Assembly: GCA_009746045.1 (NCBI GenBank)
Contig: RPFO01000310.1
Location: forward strand, 3,726,661-3,790,660
Length of the DNA: 64,000 bases
Reading direction: 5' to 3'
Origin: Mesostigma viride
Taxonomy: Eukaryota > Streptophyta > Mesostigmatophyceae > Mesostigmatales > Mesostigmataceae
The notes under the pieces: generated by a model
Told to the model about the DNA's origin: nothing
The model's input: the letters and a program-made list of their open reading frames with translations, nothing else
Databases searched by the model: none
Shown here: positions 54,019 through 64,000 of the stretch, piece by piece
Layout: every line of letters starts with the position of its first letter
Position numbering within the stretch: the stretch's first letter is position 1
Translations under genes and position numbers: made by a program

Positions 54019-54128
54019 GCACTTTGATGCTGTGTCCCTGATAGCTGAGTGGACCATTTGGGAGTGGACAGTTAATTAAATTAATAGATGTGCACTACTA
54101 ATTCATTAATAATGCGGGTGTTGGGGGC

Positions 54129-54527
54129 ATGGGGCCTACCTGCGAGGTCCTCAAAATCCACGACGCTGGCTATGACGACGTCGACCGCAAGACGCCCAAG
54201 ATTTGCGTCGAGTGGGCCTACGAGAAGAATGCGCCAAGGCCTAAGAAGGTCGAGGACCGCTGCGAGTGGATCCGCCCCGAGGAAGCCGACGGGTGCGTGA
54301 AAATGGTCGACAATTTCGTCAATGCGGGCTTCTGCAAGTCCAAGCGTCAGCCAGGCATTTCTCCTGTCGCGCTGTACAAGGCGTGGGAGGATGCAAAGAA
54401 GGGGTTCGAGGACCCAAAGGCCGTCGCCTCCAACAGCAAGAAGAGGGGCACCGAGGGGCATGGCGACGATGACCGCGTTAGCTCGAAGAGGAACGCGTCT
54501 GCCTCTCATCACGCGGCTGACGAGTAG
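54129..54527 (+). CDS. Intact 132-aa intronless open frame, function unknown
   Basis: A complete frame from ATG at 54129 to TAG at 54525, 110 bp after the end of the secreted-protein gene. The first two thirds look like a folded domain with five Cys (MGPTCEVLKIHDAGYDDVD, KICVEWAYEKNAPRPKKV, RCEWIRPEEADGCVKMVD, NAGFCKSK, PVALYKAWEDAKKGFEDP). The tail is charged and Ser-rich (KKRGTEGHGDDDRVSSKR). No family recognised. TTAA-rich DNA flanks it at 54074-54110, so a retroposed or element-borne origin is possible. Being intronless is unusual among genes in this window. Confidence 0.5.
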   Translation: MGPTCEVLKIHDAGYDDVDRKTPKICVEWAYEKNAPRPKKVEDRCEWIRPEEADGCVKMVDNFVNAGFCKSKRQPGISPVALYKAWEDAKKGFEDPKAVASNSKKRGTEGHGDDDRVSSKRNASASHHAADE

Positions 54528-54827
54528 GCTTTTTGTGGCGTTTTAACACCGTGATACAAGTCCCGTGAACGTCGACGTAATATAAATTTTAATGAAACGA
54601 TTATGCAGTATGAAAACGCGTCAAATACATGTCAAAAAAACTTTTTCATTTCGTCTCGAATTGCAGCAATGCAGTGATAGCGGGGAGTTAGAACCTCTCA
54701 CGCATTGATGCAGGGTCTCCTGGACTTCTTGCAAAGGTCGCCTGGTTTTCGAAGTGGTAATGTACATCTAGATCACACTTACCACACCCCGCCGCGCGGC
54801 CCTCGCCCCACCTATCCGACCTGCGAG

Positions 54828-55110
54828 AACGTGTAGACATTTTGCTCGTTCTTTTATATATAGAACTAACGAGCAGTTTGTCGACATCATTCACACCCTG
54901 ACAAAACACTCCCTATGACCGGCGCCAAGGGGTGGTCAGCATGTAGACATTTGCTCGTTCTTTTATATATACTAAGTACGTGCAATTTGTCTACATCCTT
55001 CACACACTGACACAACACCTCCTATGACCGCGCCAAGGAGTGGGGAGTGTGTCGACAAATTGAATGTTCTTTTATATATAGTAAGTACGTGCAATTTGTC
55101 TACATCCTCC
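54828..55110. repeat. About 110-bp tandem repeat, 3 copies, with TATATA hairpins
   Basis: Each copy holds a (g)tagacattttgctcgttc-like sequence, cttttatatata, acgtgcaatttgtctacatc and ctatgaccg(g)cgccaagg. The first copy also forms a stem: gacattttgctcgtt against aacgagcagtttgtc around the TATATA centre. This could be promoter-like DNA or an IR-rich element remnant. Confidence 0.85.
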
Positions 55111-55299
55111 ACACCTTGTTTGCCACCACGTCGCAGGAGGGGGAGGAAATACCCCTCCCAGACCGCGACTATATGGTGGTCACCATAGGGGTGACAGATC
55201 TATGCCAGCATAGGGCTGGTGCCCTTCTGTGAGCCGCGATGACGGAATGATGATGGAATGATGATGGAATGATGATGGAAACTAATTAATTAATTAATT

Positions 55300-55905
55300 A
55301 ATTAGTTCAAAGATAACTCCGTTGGGAGTACATGTAGCACATATCCCTAACTAAGAAGGGGCATATGGCTTTTAATACATTCTGGGCTACTTCCTGCAAG
55401 GGTGGGAATGTAAGCTACCCTTGATCTAGGTGCACCAGGGCACCTGCACCCTCATAATCTTCACACTATGCCCAGCTATAAGGGGGAGTATGTTATGTGG
55501 GGGTATTTCATCATGGCTATACAAGAGCTAGGATATGGCTTCTCGACAGAGAGCATCTCTCTGCATAGGCATAGCATGCAACATCCATGGGGGTCCCGTT
55601 ATAGGCATGGCGTGGCTAAATTCTTAAATGCATCATCCATGGCCATTATGGGCGCACATGCGGTGGGGCCGCGTGGTAGGCTAGCTAGCCTTTATAAATC
55701 TACACTACTGCTAGATTCCCTAGACTGGGGGTGCCGGCCAAGGCTTGTGGTCGACGTGGATGGGCGTCCCCCCTCCAGTATACCGGTTTCCCCCATGCGC
55801 TTTGCCGTATCTGGAGGTAGGTCGGCCATAGCTCGCGTCTCCGTTGTTGCTGGGCCAGGGTGACAGGTCGTCGTCCAACGTGAAGTGAGTCCTCGAGAGC
55901 TTCTT
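55300..55905 (-). mobile_element. ORF1-only element, family A copy 3 (5'-truncated)
   Basis: On the minus strand it holds the ORF1 C-terminus (VTLAQQQRRRELWPTYLQIR, KPVYWRGDA) and the family A 3' UTR, recognisable as the reverse complement of the segments ending in gggagt(t)atgt. The tail is TTAA-rich instead of (caatt)n. Truncation lies near ctcgag at 55890-55900. It is more diverged than the two 2-kb copies. Confidence 0.75.
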
Positions 55906-56093
55906 GGATCCTAAATATAAGCAAATTCCTTTTATTCGCTACTCCGATATGCACAGTCTCCTTTCCCACACAGCAAAATATATGGTGTTGTTCTTAGTCA
56001 GGTGCATCGTTTTCCCCGATTTATTGTTCGTAGATCGTGCCGATTTCATCACGGCTCTTGTTGAACTCTTGCATCGTTTGTAGGTCAACGACT

Positions 56094-56109
56094 ATCAAGG
56101 AGACAACCA
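56094..56109 (-). repeat. Dispersed 16-mer, copy 5 (reverse orientation)
   Basis: Atcaaggagacaacca, exact reverse complement of the 16-mer core, 20 bp outside the left target duplication of the family B element. Confidence 0.9.
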
Positions 56110-56140
56110 AAGACTATGACTGAGACATTATGCTTTGTCA

Positions 56141-57155
56141 CCAAGATAGCGGAGCAGACGGCCACCATTGCATCCCAGCCACCCGGCAGGATGCTGGCGA
56201 CCTCCCGCCGCTCTCCTACGCGGACCTGCTGCGGTCAGCGACCGCCTCCACCACCGACGCCATCGCCACAAAGCTCCAGGAGCTGGAGGACCACCGCCAG
56301 GCCCAGCAACGGGAGGTCACCGATCGCGCTCGCCGCGAGTGCCGAGTGGTGCTACGTCGCTTCCCCCAGAAGCCAGGTGAGACGTCAACCTCTCTTGCTG
56401 ACGAGCTCAAGAACCAGCTTCTTACCCTCATGGGCCTGGTAGGTGAGGTAGAACTGCGTGGGTGCCACCGCCTTCCCCACTCACGGGACAAGGCGGCCCC
56501 CCCACCAGTCCTACTCACCTTCCCCTCCCCGGCCTGAGGATAAGCAGCGGTTCCTCTCTCGTCGCAAGCGGTTGCACGACCTCACCTGGACGCTGGATGA
56601 CGACCTCACCCCCGCTCAGCAACAGCAGCGACGCGACCTGTGGCCGGAATACCTCCGCCATAAGCAGGACCCCCAGAAGCCCAAGGTGTACTGGAGGGGC
56701 GGGGACCTGATGATCAACCACAAGATGTGGACGCCCCCAGCGGGCTAGAATAGCAATAGCCCTAGCTTGTAACCATTGGCGTCACTGCCGCTAAGGCAGC
56801 CATGCCTAGCTGTGCCAACACACCTAGTCACGTGCCGCCAACGCACGGTACACAACCAGCCATAGCCTTAGCCTAGTCCTAGTACAGCCATGCTACGCCC
56901 TGGCTATGTTCAGATTACTTGCCCACGCTCCTTGCTATGATATGCTCACATGGGTCTTATTGCACCCACAGTTTGCCGGATCGTTAGCCTGTCCTTTTAG
57001 CTAGCCGCGCCCGATTGCAGCTGTGGCATGCCTTTGGCATGAAGGAGACTGGGGGTCTCTGCCCTTTCTCCTGTAGTGCACACACAGGGATTAAAAGCAC
57101 TTCGGTGCTCCGTGACTCCCCAACGGGAGCACGAGTTTAATTAATTAATTAATTA
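56141..57155 (+). mobile_element. ORF1-only non-LTR element, family B
   Basis: Flanked by the 11-bp duplication atgctttgtca (56130-56140; 57156-57166), with a (ttaa)n tail. It encodes the C-terminal half of an ORF1 protein: LSYADLLRSATASTTDAIAT, a coiled RRECRVVLRRFPQKPGE, then, after a frameshift near 56535, EDKQRFLSRRKRLHDL, LTPAQQQQRRDLWPEYLRH and VYWRGGDLMINHKMW, stop at 56746. No RT follows, only a roughly 410-bp 3' UTR. The ORF1 fold is like family A but the UTRs differ, so these are two families with the same ORF1-only architecture. Confidence 0.85.
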
Positions 57156-57775
57156 ATGCTTTGTCAAGTCCGGCCGGTGTTTTTTGCAACGTACGTCACC
57201 CAATGCATCTGACTTCAGCGAGACATCTGTTCGGTGCTGCCCCTTGGCACAAGCCGTCTACAAACAGATCGTGGACCAGCTGGATCGCGTACTGTTACAT
57301 ATCTCCGCACATGTGAACCCTGTGATGCCAGATCTCTTTTGCTGCCGTTCCGAGTTTGGCACTGGATTCGTTGTCCACACCGGCCGGTCGTCGCGTCGCT
57401 GCAGCAACACGATGTTTTCTGGCATACGCGGGCTTTTGGTTCCCGCCGCATGTGCATTTGAAAGTGCTGTCCTCTGACTTTTTTGCCTTTGCACCGTGTG
57501 CAGTTCTTGGACGCTTGGAAACATGGCATGGCTAACGTAATGACTGACTAGCTAGATCTTTTCGGTGGTTTTCCATTTGCGGGTATTTTCCTCATAAATG
57601 GTGGGAGAGCGATCGCAGCCATGGTGCTCACTTGACTAGACAAGCTCCCGGCCAGTTAGGCTCGAAACACACGTCCTGATCAAGCAAGCTGTTAATTAAT
57701 TTCCGGCCCCACCGTCTAGGTCATCTAGTCGCTCTACACGTAATCCAGCCATAATTTCAATGCACAAGGGTACAG

Positions 57776-59796
57776 CCACCATATAAAACTAAGTCAATTC
57801 AGGATTCAGCCACGAGGTAGCCATGGCTGACGGCGGAGCTCATAACTTTCACGTTTGAGCACCGAATTCAGCCGTCAGCCGTGAATATCACAATCGACGC
57901 GTCTTTCTACGACGCACATGCTGATATAATTTCCCGAAGCTATTACGCAATATACGATGAGCAAACGCCTCTCGACGCAACGCAGCCTGGCGGCTGCAGG
58001 CGCTCAGCAATGAAAATACGTCTGCGGCTCCGGCCGGCTGCAGCTTCGCCCACCGGCCCAGAAGGCAGCGGCGCCACTAGCCAAGCTCTAGTGGTCGCCC
58101 AGCCCCCTCTCGGGCTCGCCTCGCCAGCAGCGTCGTCTGAACCCAAGCGCAGTCGCCCTGCCGAGCCGACCTGGGAAACGTTCGACTTTGACGCCAGCCA
58201 GCCCGGCTTTTTTGACAAGCTCGACCCCGACAAGATCCTGAGCTACGTGTTTTTCGGATCGTATGCCTCGCTTCTCGAGATGTGCAAGCAACTCTTCCAT
58301 CAGGGCCGCCTCACCGATGCTTTCCAGAGACGCCCCCACAACTTCCACCAAATCCTCCAATCCCGCCGCCCCCACCTTCAGCTTCGCGTCCTTTTCTCCC
58401 TCCTCGGCCGCTCCCTCGAGGAGCTTTGGCCCCCCACGCCCCTCACCACCACCTTAACCGAATCCTCCATCCGCTCACTCCTCAAGGAGGCCCTCGAGCA
58501 GCACGTGGCCCCCATCGCTGCAGATGTGGCGGCCATGGGCAGCACGCTGGCTGCTGAGCTCCCCACCATCTCCACCGCCACCTCCACCCTCCTCGCCTCC
58601 TCCACCGCCACCACCACCACCTCCGACGCCATCACCGCCCAGCTCCGCGACGTACATCGACCAGCGTCTTAAGGACAATGCCATCGCTATCGAGGTCCTG
58701 CAGAACACCGCATGCCTCACCGCCCAGGCGGTGAAGGACATTGCCGCCAAGCCAGCCCCTGCTGGCCTGCATGGCCGGCGATGCTCCTCCCATCACGACC
58801 TGGGCGGACATGCTTAAGCAACATACCACCTCCACCACCTCCGCCGTCGCAGCCCAGCTCCAGCGGCAGACGCTTGACCTCCGCGATCGAGGAGGCCGAG
58901 CTCGCCAAGCGCAGCCTCAACGTCATTGTCAAGAATCTCAAGATGGAGGAAGGTGATCTAATTCCGAGAAGCTTGCGCGTGCTTTTGAGAGAGAAATCAT
59001 TGATCGCATGGGCCTTCATGGTGAGATCGAGCTGGTCGCCCACCGCCTTCCCCGCGCGCGGGGTAAGGCAGGGCCGCCCCCGCTCCTTCTCACCTTTAAG
59101 ACCCCGGCGGACAAGATTTATTTTCTCAGACGCCGCAAGCGGCTCGAGAAGACTCTCTTCACCCTTGATGACGACTTGACCCTGGCGCAGCAACAACGGC
59201 GACGGGAGCTATGGCCGACCTACCTCCAGCTCCGGCAGACCAAGGCGGGCCAGCCAGTGTACTGGAAGGGGGCGGCCATCTACGTTGGCCACAAGCCCTG
59301 GCAGGCGACCCCCGCGGCCCCAGCGACTCCAGACGCCCCAGCTTAGGGGAATACAGCAGTAGTAGTGTAGAATAGATAGACCGTGGCCATGTACATGTAC
59401 GCCTCCTAGAGGCACTATCCCAGCTAAGCCACGCGCTTTATTTAATCATGTACATGTGTGCCTATGATGAGCCACACTCCAGATGATGCCTAGCTTTATT
59501 TAGTTATGTTGTGCCCATGCAGGGAGTAACTCTCTGCTGAGACGCCATGCCCTAGCTTCTTTGTATAGCTATGCCGATCTTCCCCCCCATGACAGGCTCC
59601 CCCTTCGCTGGGCATAGCTTGAAGATCATGGGGATGCACGTGCCCTGGTGCACCTAGAGCAAGGGTCCTTTACATCCCCACCCTTGCAGGAAGTAGCTTA
59701 GGATGTATGATAGGCCATATGCCCCCTCTCAAGGGCTATGTGCTACATATACTCCCAACGGAGTTATGTTACAATTCAATTCAATTCAATTCAATT
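57776..59796 (+). mobile_element. ORF1-only non-LTR element, family A copy 2
   Basis: Flanked by the 11-bp duplication caagggtacag (57765-57775; 59797-59807). It is nearly identical along its length to 38683-40692, including gctgacggcggagctcataa upstream, the ORF1 start MSKRLSTQRSLAAA and the 3' end aactccc...ggagttatgtta with (caatt)n tail. ORF1 is broken by frameshifts near 58000 and 58660. Its C-terminus is intact to the stop at 59344 (LTLAQQQRRRELWPTYLQLR, VYWKGAAIYVGHKPW). The differences from copy 1 show independent decay of the two copies after insertion. Confidence 0.88.
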
Positions 59797-59807
59797 CAAG
59801 GGTACAG

Positions 59808-60723
59808 ATTTCCATCTCCATATATTCATATTCATCATCCTGAACGGTTGACTCGAAAACGCGGAGAAGATAACGGCAGGCTCGAGCTTAGTGTGTCCCG
59901 GTACGGGTACGGTCAAATACGGTGCGGTCAGGGGCCGGCAGTAAATACGCAGTAAATACGGGAAAGTAAGAAAGAGAAAATACGGTACACACGAAAAAAA
60001 ATTGTACAGTTTTGAAGGGAATTCTGATGTCCTAGCCGGTCTGTGTCATTGCTACTCGTAAATAGCATCATCTGCACCCATTCACTCATTGGCAGGGCTA
60101 TAAGCTTCTCGCAGTAGCGGTAGAGAACACTCTTGGGTTGAATCTACTTTAGCACGGCTTGATTCTTCAGCTCTGTAGAGATTTGTGAAATGTGAATGCG
60201 TGTGTGAATGTGTGTATGCACGTGTATGCACGGGCGTGTATACAGTGAGACTATTGTGTATGTGCGAAACATGGTTGCATGTTGCATAACATGTGCGCGA
60301 CCTTATAATTCATTAATCCATGACACATCACCCATGCCTATCGTCACCTTTACAATCTGCCTTTAATAAATGATTGACACGAGGTCCCGGCCGCTGGGGA
60401 CTCATGAAGCATAATAAGCCTTTGGATGAAAAGAAATGGCCATGAATACACATGCACAGCATGCCGGATGCATTGCAGGCATGCAAAACATTACAAGCAG
60501 TCTAGATAACACTTGCACATTGTCAACTAGTTACAATGACTATCATTATGCATCAAGGAAGCACAAATCAGTCAAGGAAGCACAAATCAGCTATTACTAA
60601 GTGTGAAAAAATTATCGTGTGTTGCTAAAACAGGGGCGTGCACATTCTGATCAGATTGGAGTCTATTCGTGGTCGTGGGTGGTACACGTATCAACTGGGG
60701 GGCAAGCATTCGGGCAAGGTAGG
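59808..60723. other. Intergenic, no gene seen
   Basis: It contains a gtgtgaatgcgtgt-type patch at 60190-60240 and a short direct repeat of cagtcaaggaagcacaaat at 60551-60590. No exon is supported. Confidence 0.5.
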
Positions 60724-61149
60724 CTAACGCAGTGCAGGGCCGGCATCCTCCACAACCATCGGCACGCGTGAAGAGGCCGACCCTGATGCACAACCCCTCC
60801 CCTCCTGGGCCTGGACCATGGTTACGTCCATGTCCTTCGCCATGCACTTCTTCCCCTCCTTAGCCCGGACATACGCTATCAACTCCGGCCCTTTGTCGCA
60901 CTTCTGGACAGTCATGATCGCCCTCTTGAGTGCAAAATTACCGTCACCAATCAGGTGACCGACCGCACGGGACACGTTGGATGCAAACTTCTTCTTGCAA
61001 AACTTACACTGCACCATCTGGCTTCCTTTGGCTGTCTTTCCAATCTTGTCAATGTACTTCCTTCTCGAATGCTCACTAGCCCTTGCGCTTGCCTTTTTGC
61101 ACATCCTCCCCGTTAAGGTCAAAATCGTCAAGCTCATTGTCTGACATGG
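60724..61149 (-). CDS. BED-like zinc-finger protein fragment
   Basis: The minus frame ending at 60724 encodes HSRRKYIDKIGKTAKG, MVQCKFCKKKFASNVSRAVG, HLIGDGNFALKR and a low-complexity C-terminus. CxxC followed about 15 residues later by H and a downstream C fits a BED-type finger, found in hAT-family transposases and host proteins derived from them. The 5' part is ambiguous: ATG at 61149 (MSDNELDDFDLNGEDVQKGK) runs into a stop after 23 codons, whereas the overlapping ATG at 61137 stays open. Either a frameshift separates an acidic N-terminus from the finger, or 61137 is the start. No transposase catalytic domain is seen. Confidence 0.5.
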   Translation of the reverse strand, partial: PCQTMSLTILTLTGRMCKKASARASEHSRRKYIDKIGKTAKGSQMVQCKFCKKKFASNVSRAVGHLIGDGNFALKRAIMTVQKCDKGPELIAYVRAKEGKKCMAKDMDVTMVQAQEGRGCASGSASSRVPMVVEDAGPALR

Positions 61150-61895
61150 CTGTTGGCTGATGGCAGCCTGTCAAAACCAAGCAAGAGAGACTGAGGCCTT
61201 GTAACAAAGAAGAAGTCACGACACTGAAAACGTAGGCTGGCCTGCAAAGTAATACGCTAGAAGCCTTGCCGACTACCGAGTGCAAGCAGCCGCTATTTCC
61301 CAGAATTTCCTCGATAGCCCTGTGTGTCCACTCATTTCACAAATTGCTTGGCGTAGCACTTGTGAGCGCCACGTGGCTTCCCGCCATATAATTTTTACTG
61401 CCCTGCGCACGCCGCGCCAGTTTTTATGCCGGTTTTTGCGGAAATTTGTCTTTATGGCGAGGTACTTGATCTACCCCATCAGGCATCAGGCGCGAACCAC
61501 GCGCACGGCACCTGTGTCCTGTTAACGTTTCCACAACCACCTGTGCAAAAGGTTCCCCAGCAAGGAAGCGGTGCGAGCAAGGTTGCAGTGGGCAAGGTTG
61601 GGACAGTAATACTACGGGCTGCATTGATTTGGGCACGCAAATTCCATGACGCCTTGTTGATACTATAGCACTGGGAAGGCGTTGAGAAATGCCGATCTTT
61701 TAGCTGGGAGTTTCATGTACTAATCTGCGAAACTTACCTTGGAAATTCCCCACATTGGAGAGAAATTCACAGGGTGTGGCACTGAGCTTTGGCGCATGCG
61801 CACTTCGGTTTGTCGAACCTGATCGATCACGTGGGATTTACAAAGCAGTAATTGCTTGTTGCATGCTTGCAGGCAGACGTGGTTAGTTAGACACC

Positions 61896-64000
61896 ATGAT
61901 CGTTCTTGAGCAGGAAAACCGCATTCTGAAGGACTACGTTGAGCGGGCGATCAGATCGTAAGTGATTTTGTGCCTTCCTCGTCAGGTAGAGATTGTTGAT
62001 TCTGCATATTAATATAGTGATATCCTCACGCATTTTCGCCGCAACGTTTTGCACATGTATCTGCTAAAGTCGCATTCTTTGCAAATTATGACGTCATGAG
62101 TCCATCATCCCACGGTGGGGTTAGAACAACACATGCTAACAGCGTTAGTGAGTGCAATTCAATCTGCTTCCCATGCAGATGCCGGGACGTTGTGGACGCC
62201 AACCTTGAGGAATTCGGAGTCTTGGTTTATAATGTTCTTGTACGTACTGTTGGTGCCAATATTTGGTTATAGTCCTCCTTACTTCTCGATGTTGCTCTAA
62301 AGTTTTATAATGCGGCATATGGTATCTTGTTTAAAGGAAGTATAAAGCTTATTGGAATCTGGGCATCTACGACTAACAGCCATTCGAAGAAGAATTCGTC
62401 CTCGGCTCTGCATGAGAGCATTCTATTTGTAATGTCCTTGCGTACGATGATACGCGACAATCCCACAGGCGAAGCAGTTATTACATGTGCTCTTGCTTGT
62501 CAGGTATCCTACCCTTTATCAAGTATCCTACCCTTTATCAGGTATCCTGCCCTTTATCAGGTATCCTGCCCTTTAGACTGCTCTACCAGGCACTTTCATT
62601 CATGTGTCCAGGCATCATCAATGTCTCACACGTGCCGAATTCCAGCTTCGTGCTTTGCCTGTCTTGGATGACCCAAATGCCCACTGACCTGTCCATTTCT
62701 CAGCGTGTGTATGCAATCAATAGACGTATGTCCTAGGCCTGCTACTTAAGTAAACACTCTGCATTCAGCAGCTATCCTTCAGCCAAAAGGTACCTGCAGG
62801 TCGTCCCCTCTATTCTTGCTGTCTCGTGGCCCACCCTGAGATGCAGCACTGCACTCATCCACTGCGCATGCCAGCCTAGCCCCCAGAAATCACTTTGCAG
62901 AACTGGAGTGTCAAGCACAGGGCAAGGCAGACCAATGTTATTGTTTTATTCATTGGATGACAGCACTTGCAGAATGGAGAAACGTTTTGCTTGTTTGTTT
63001 TTATCGTGGTGACGCTGGTGTTTGCCATCGGTCTCCTTTCACTCGAGTCCTCCCTTGCATTGCGCCACGAAACTCCCTCTCTGCTACATCTTCCCCCTCT
63101 CCCCGGTTGGTCTGCCCTCTATGGTTCTACCTGAGCACGTGCTTGGGCAGCCATGAGGGTTGCAGGATGAGGTAGCATGCACTCATCACACATGCCATGG
63201 ACTATTTCCCTTTCGGAGTCCTTCGGCTAGTTTAGAGAGGGGCCTGTTAAGAGACATTTTTTGTTTCATCTGTTCCCTGGGCGGCAGGGCCATGGGGTTG
63301 GGTTGCTACGTATGCTCATTGGGCCATGGGATGGGAGGTGCTACATGAGCCATTATGCGTAGTACACCATAGGTTGGATATCATGCAAGAAGCGATTCCC
63401 AAGGCATGCTTGGATGCAGGTGGGTCCACCACCATGCCTGCATGATCCAACCCAGACCATGTGTCCAGCCCTACGGCTGTGCAAGGGGCTGGTTGATTTC
63501 CCATCATGTTGCAAGCTATCATTTCCCTCAACGGCCCTGCACCGCTTACGAGGCCTCAGACGCCACCTCTATGCCCCCCCGTGCACCGCTCTCCTGCTTG
63601 GCAGTGCACGTCAGCGGAACCAGACAAGCTCAAGATCTCCCTCTCCTTCAAGAACGGCGTGCCAGGTGGCGCGATCGACCACGCCGCCGCTCAGGCCATG
63701 CTGGCGGAATCATGTGGCGGCGTTGCGGCCGTGGACGCCCAGCCAGTGGCGCCCTTTGAGTTGACCGTGTCCATCGATGTGGCCCAGCTGCGCGCCAAAG
63801 GGGAAGGTGACTGGTGACGTCTTGCGACCGTGGGGTTGGTGCCAGTGTGGAGATTCTGTGCCGAGGCAATGTTATCTATTGACTACTATTGACTCTTGTC
63901 CATGGAGAAAATGTAGTGGCTATCTGCATCGAGATACTGTGTGGTCTGGTTGGTTGTGTGATGCCATGCAATTCCAGTCGTTTGAGCTCCACACACCGTT
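61896..64000 (+). CDS. 5' part of a multi-exon gene, product not recognised
   Basis: Exon 61896-61957 (MIVLEQENRILKDYVERAIR, donor AGATC|GTAAGTG) joins exon 62179-62239 in phase (SCRDVVDANLEEFGVLVYNV, donor GTACGT). A later exon, 63615-63806, follows CGTCAG and ends GGGAAG|GTGACT. It encodes DKLKISLSFKNGVPGGAIDH and PVAPFELTVSIDVAQLRAKG. One or more exons between 62240 and 63614 are not placed. The gene runs off the right edge. The N-terminus looks helical and coiled-coil-like; I recognise no family. The start is supported by the short, clean first exon. Confidence 0.5.
62497..62578. repeat. 20-bp minisatellite with CAG|GTATCC (4 copies)
   Basis: Four copies of tcaggtatcctgccctttat or close variants lie in the intron region of the rightmost gene. 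Each unit begins with CAG|GTATC, donor-like at the first positions. Confidence 0.9.

Overview
The window looks like nuclear DNA of a GC-rich, intron-rich eukaryotic microalga, most likely a chlorophyte green alga. The genes have GT-AG introns (one GC-AG), a plant-type CDKC kinase, a hydroxyproline-type poly-Pro rod, Gly-X-Y collagen-like exons, and TGTAA motifs (the poly(A) signal of volvocine green algae) after two stop codons. The species is not identifiable by eye. There are no operons, CRISPR arrays or clear RNA genes.

Layout. 1-8113 is a 39-bp satellite of roughly 200 units. 8091-15450 (-) is a collagen/Gly-rich extracellular-type gene whose last visible exon ends exactly at the satellite. 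17355-20168 (+) is a three-exon gene for a mostly disordered protein of unknown function. 20.7-21.9 kb holds LINE debris. 22654-29590 (-) encodes the TFIIIB subunit BDP1, with SANT domain and AT-hooks. 31304-37704 (+) encodes a complete seven-exon CDKC/CDK9-type kinase (649 aa). 38.1-42.6 kb is a nested retroelement cluster. 42.6-48.5 kb contains decayed mobile DNA, large palindromes and a 493-bp MITE. 48894-54018 (+) is a mosaic secreted-protein gene: choice-of-anchor-E-like domain, poly-Pro rod, bacterial-type extracellular domain and a Cys-rich tail. 55.3-59.8 kb holds three further ORF1-only retroelement copies. 60.7-61.1 kb (-) encodes a BED-like zinc finger, and 61.9 kb to the right edge is the 5' part of an unrecognised gene.

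The most unusual observation is that the satellite unit is the 5' splice junction of the collagen-like gene: 22-23 nt of exon ending CAAG, then the donor GTGAGG and about 16 nt of intron, amplified for at least 8 kb. The same kind of event, tandem amplification of a splice junction or of donor-like sequence, is seen in at least five other introns: two more in the same gene, and one each in CDKC, BDP1 and the mosaic secreted gene. This suggests a genome-wide process that turns exon-intron junctions into minisatellites and could multiply usable splice sites.

The second theme is non-LTR retrotransposition. Two families of ORF1-only (HAL1-like) elements are supported by target-site duplications of 9-11 bp. 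One copy sits inside a SINE-like element, which in turn sits inside a LINE reverse-transcriptase gene; two nested insertions can be removed by eye and restore one reading frame.
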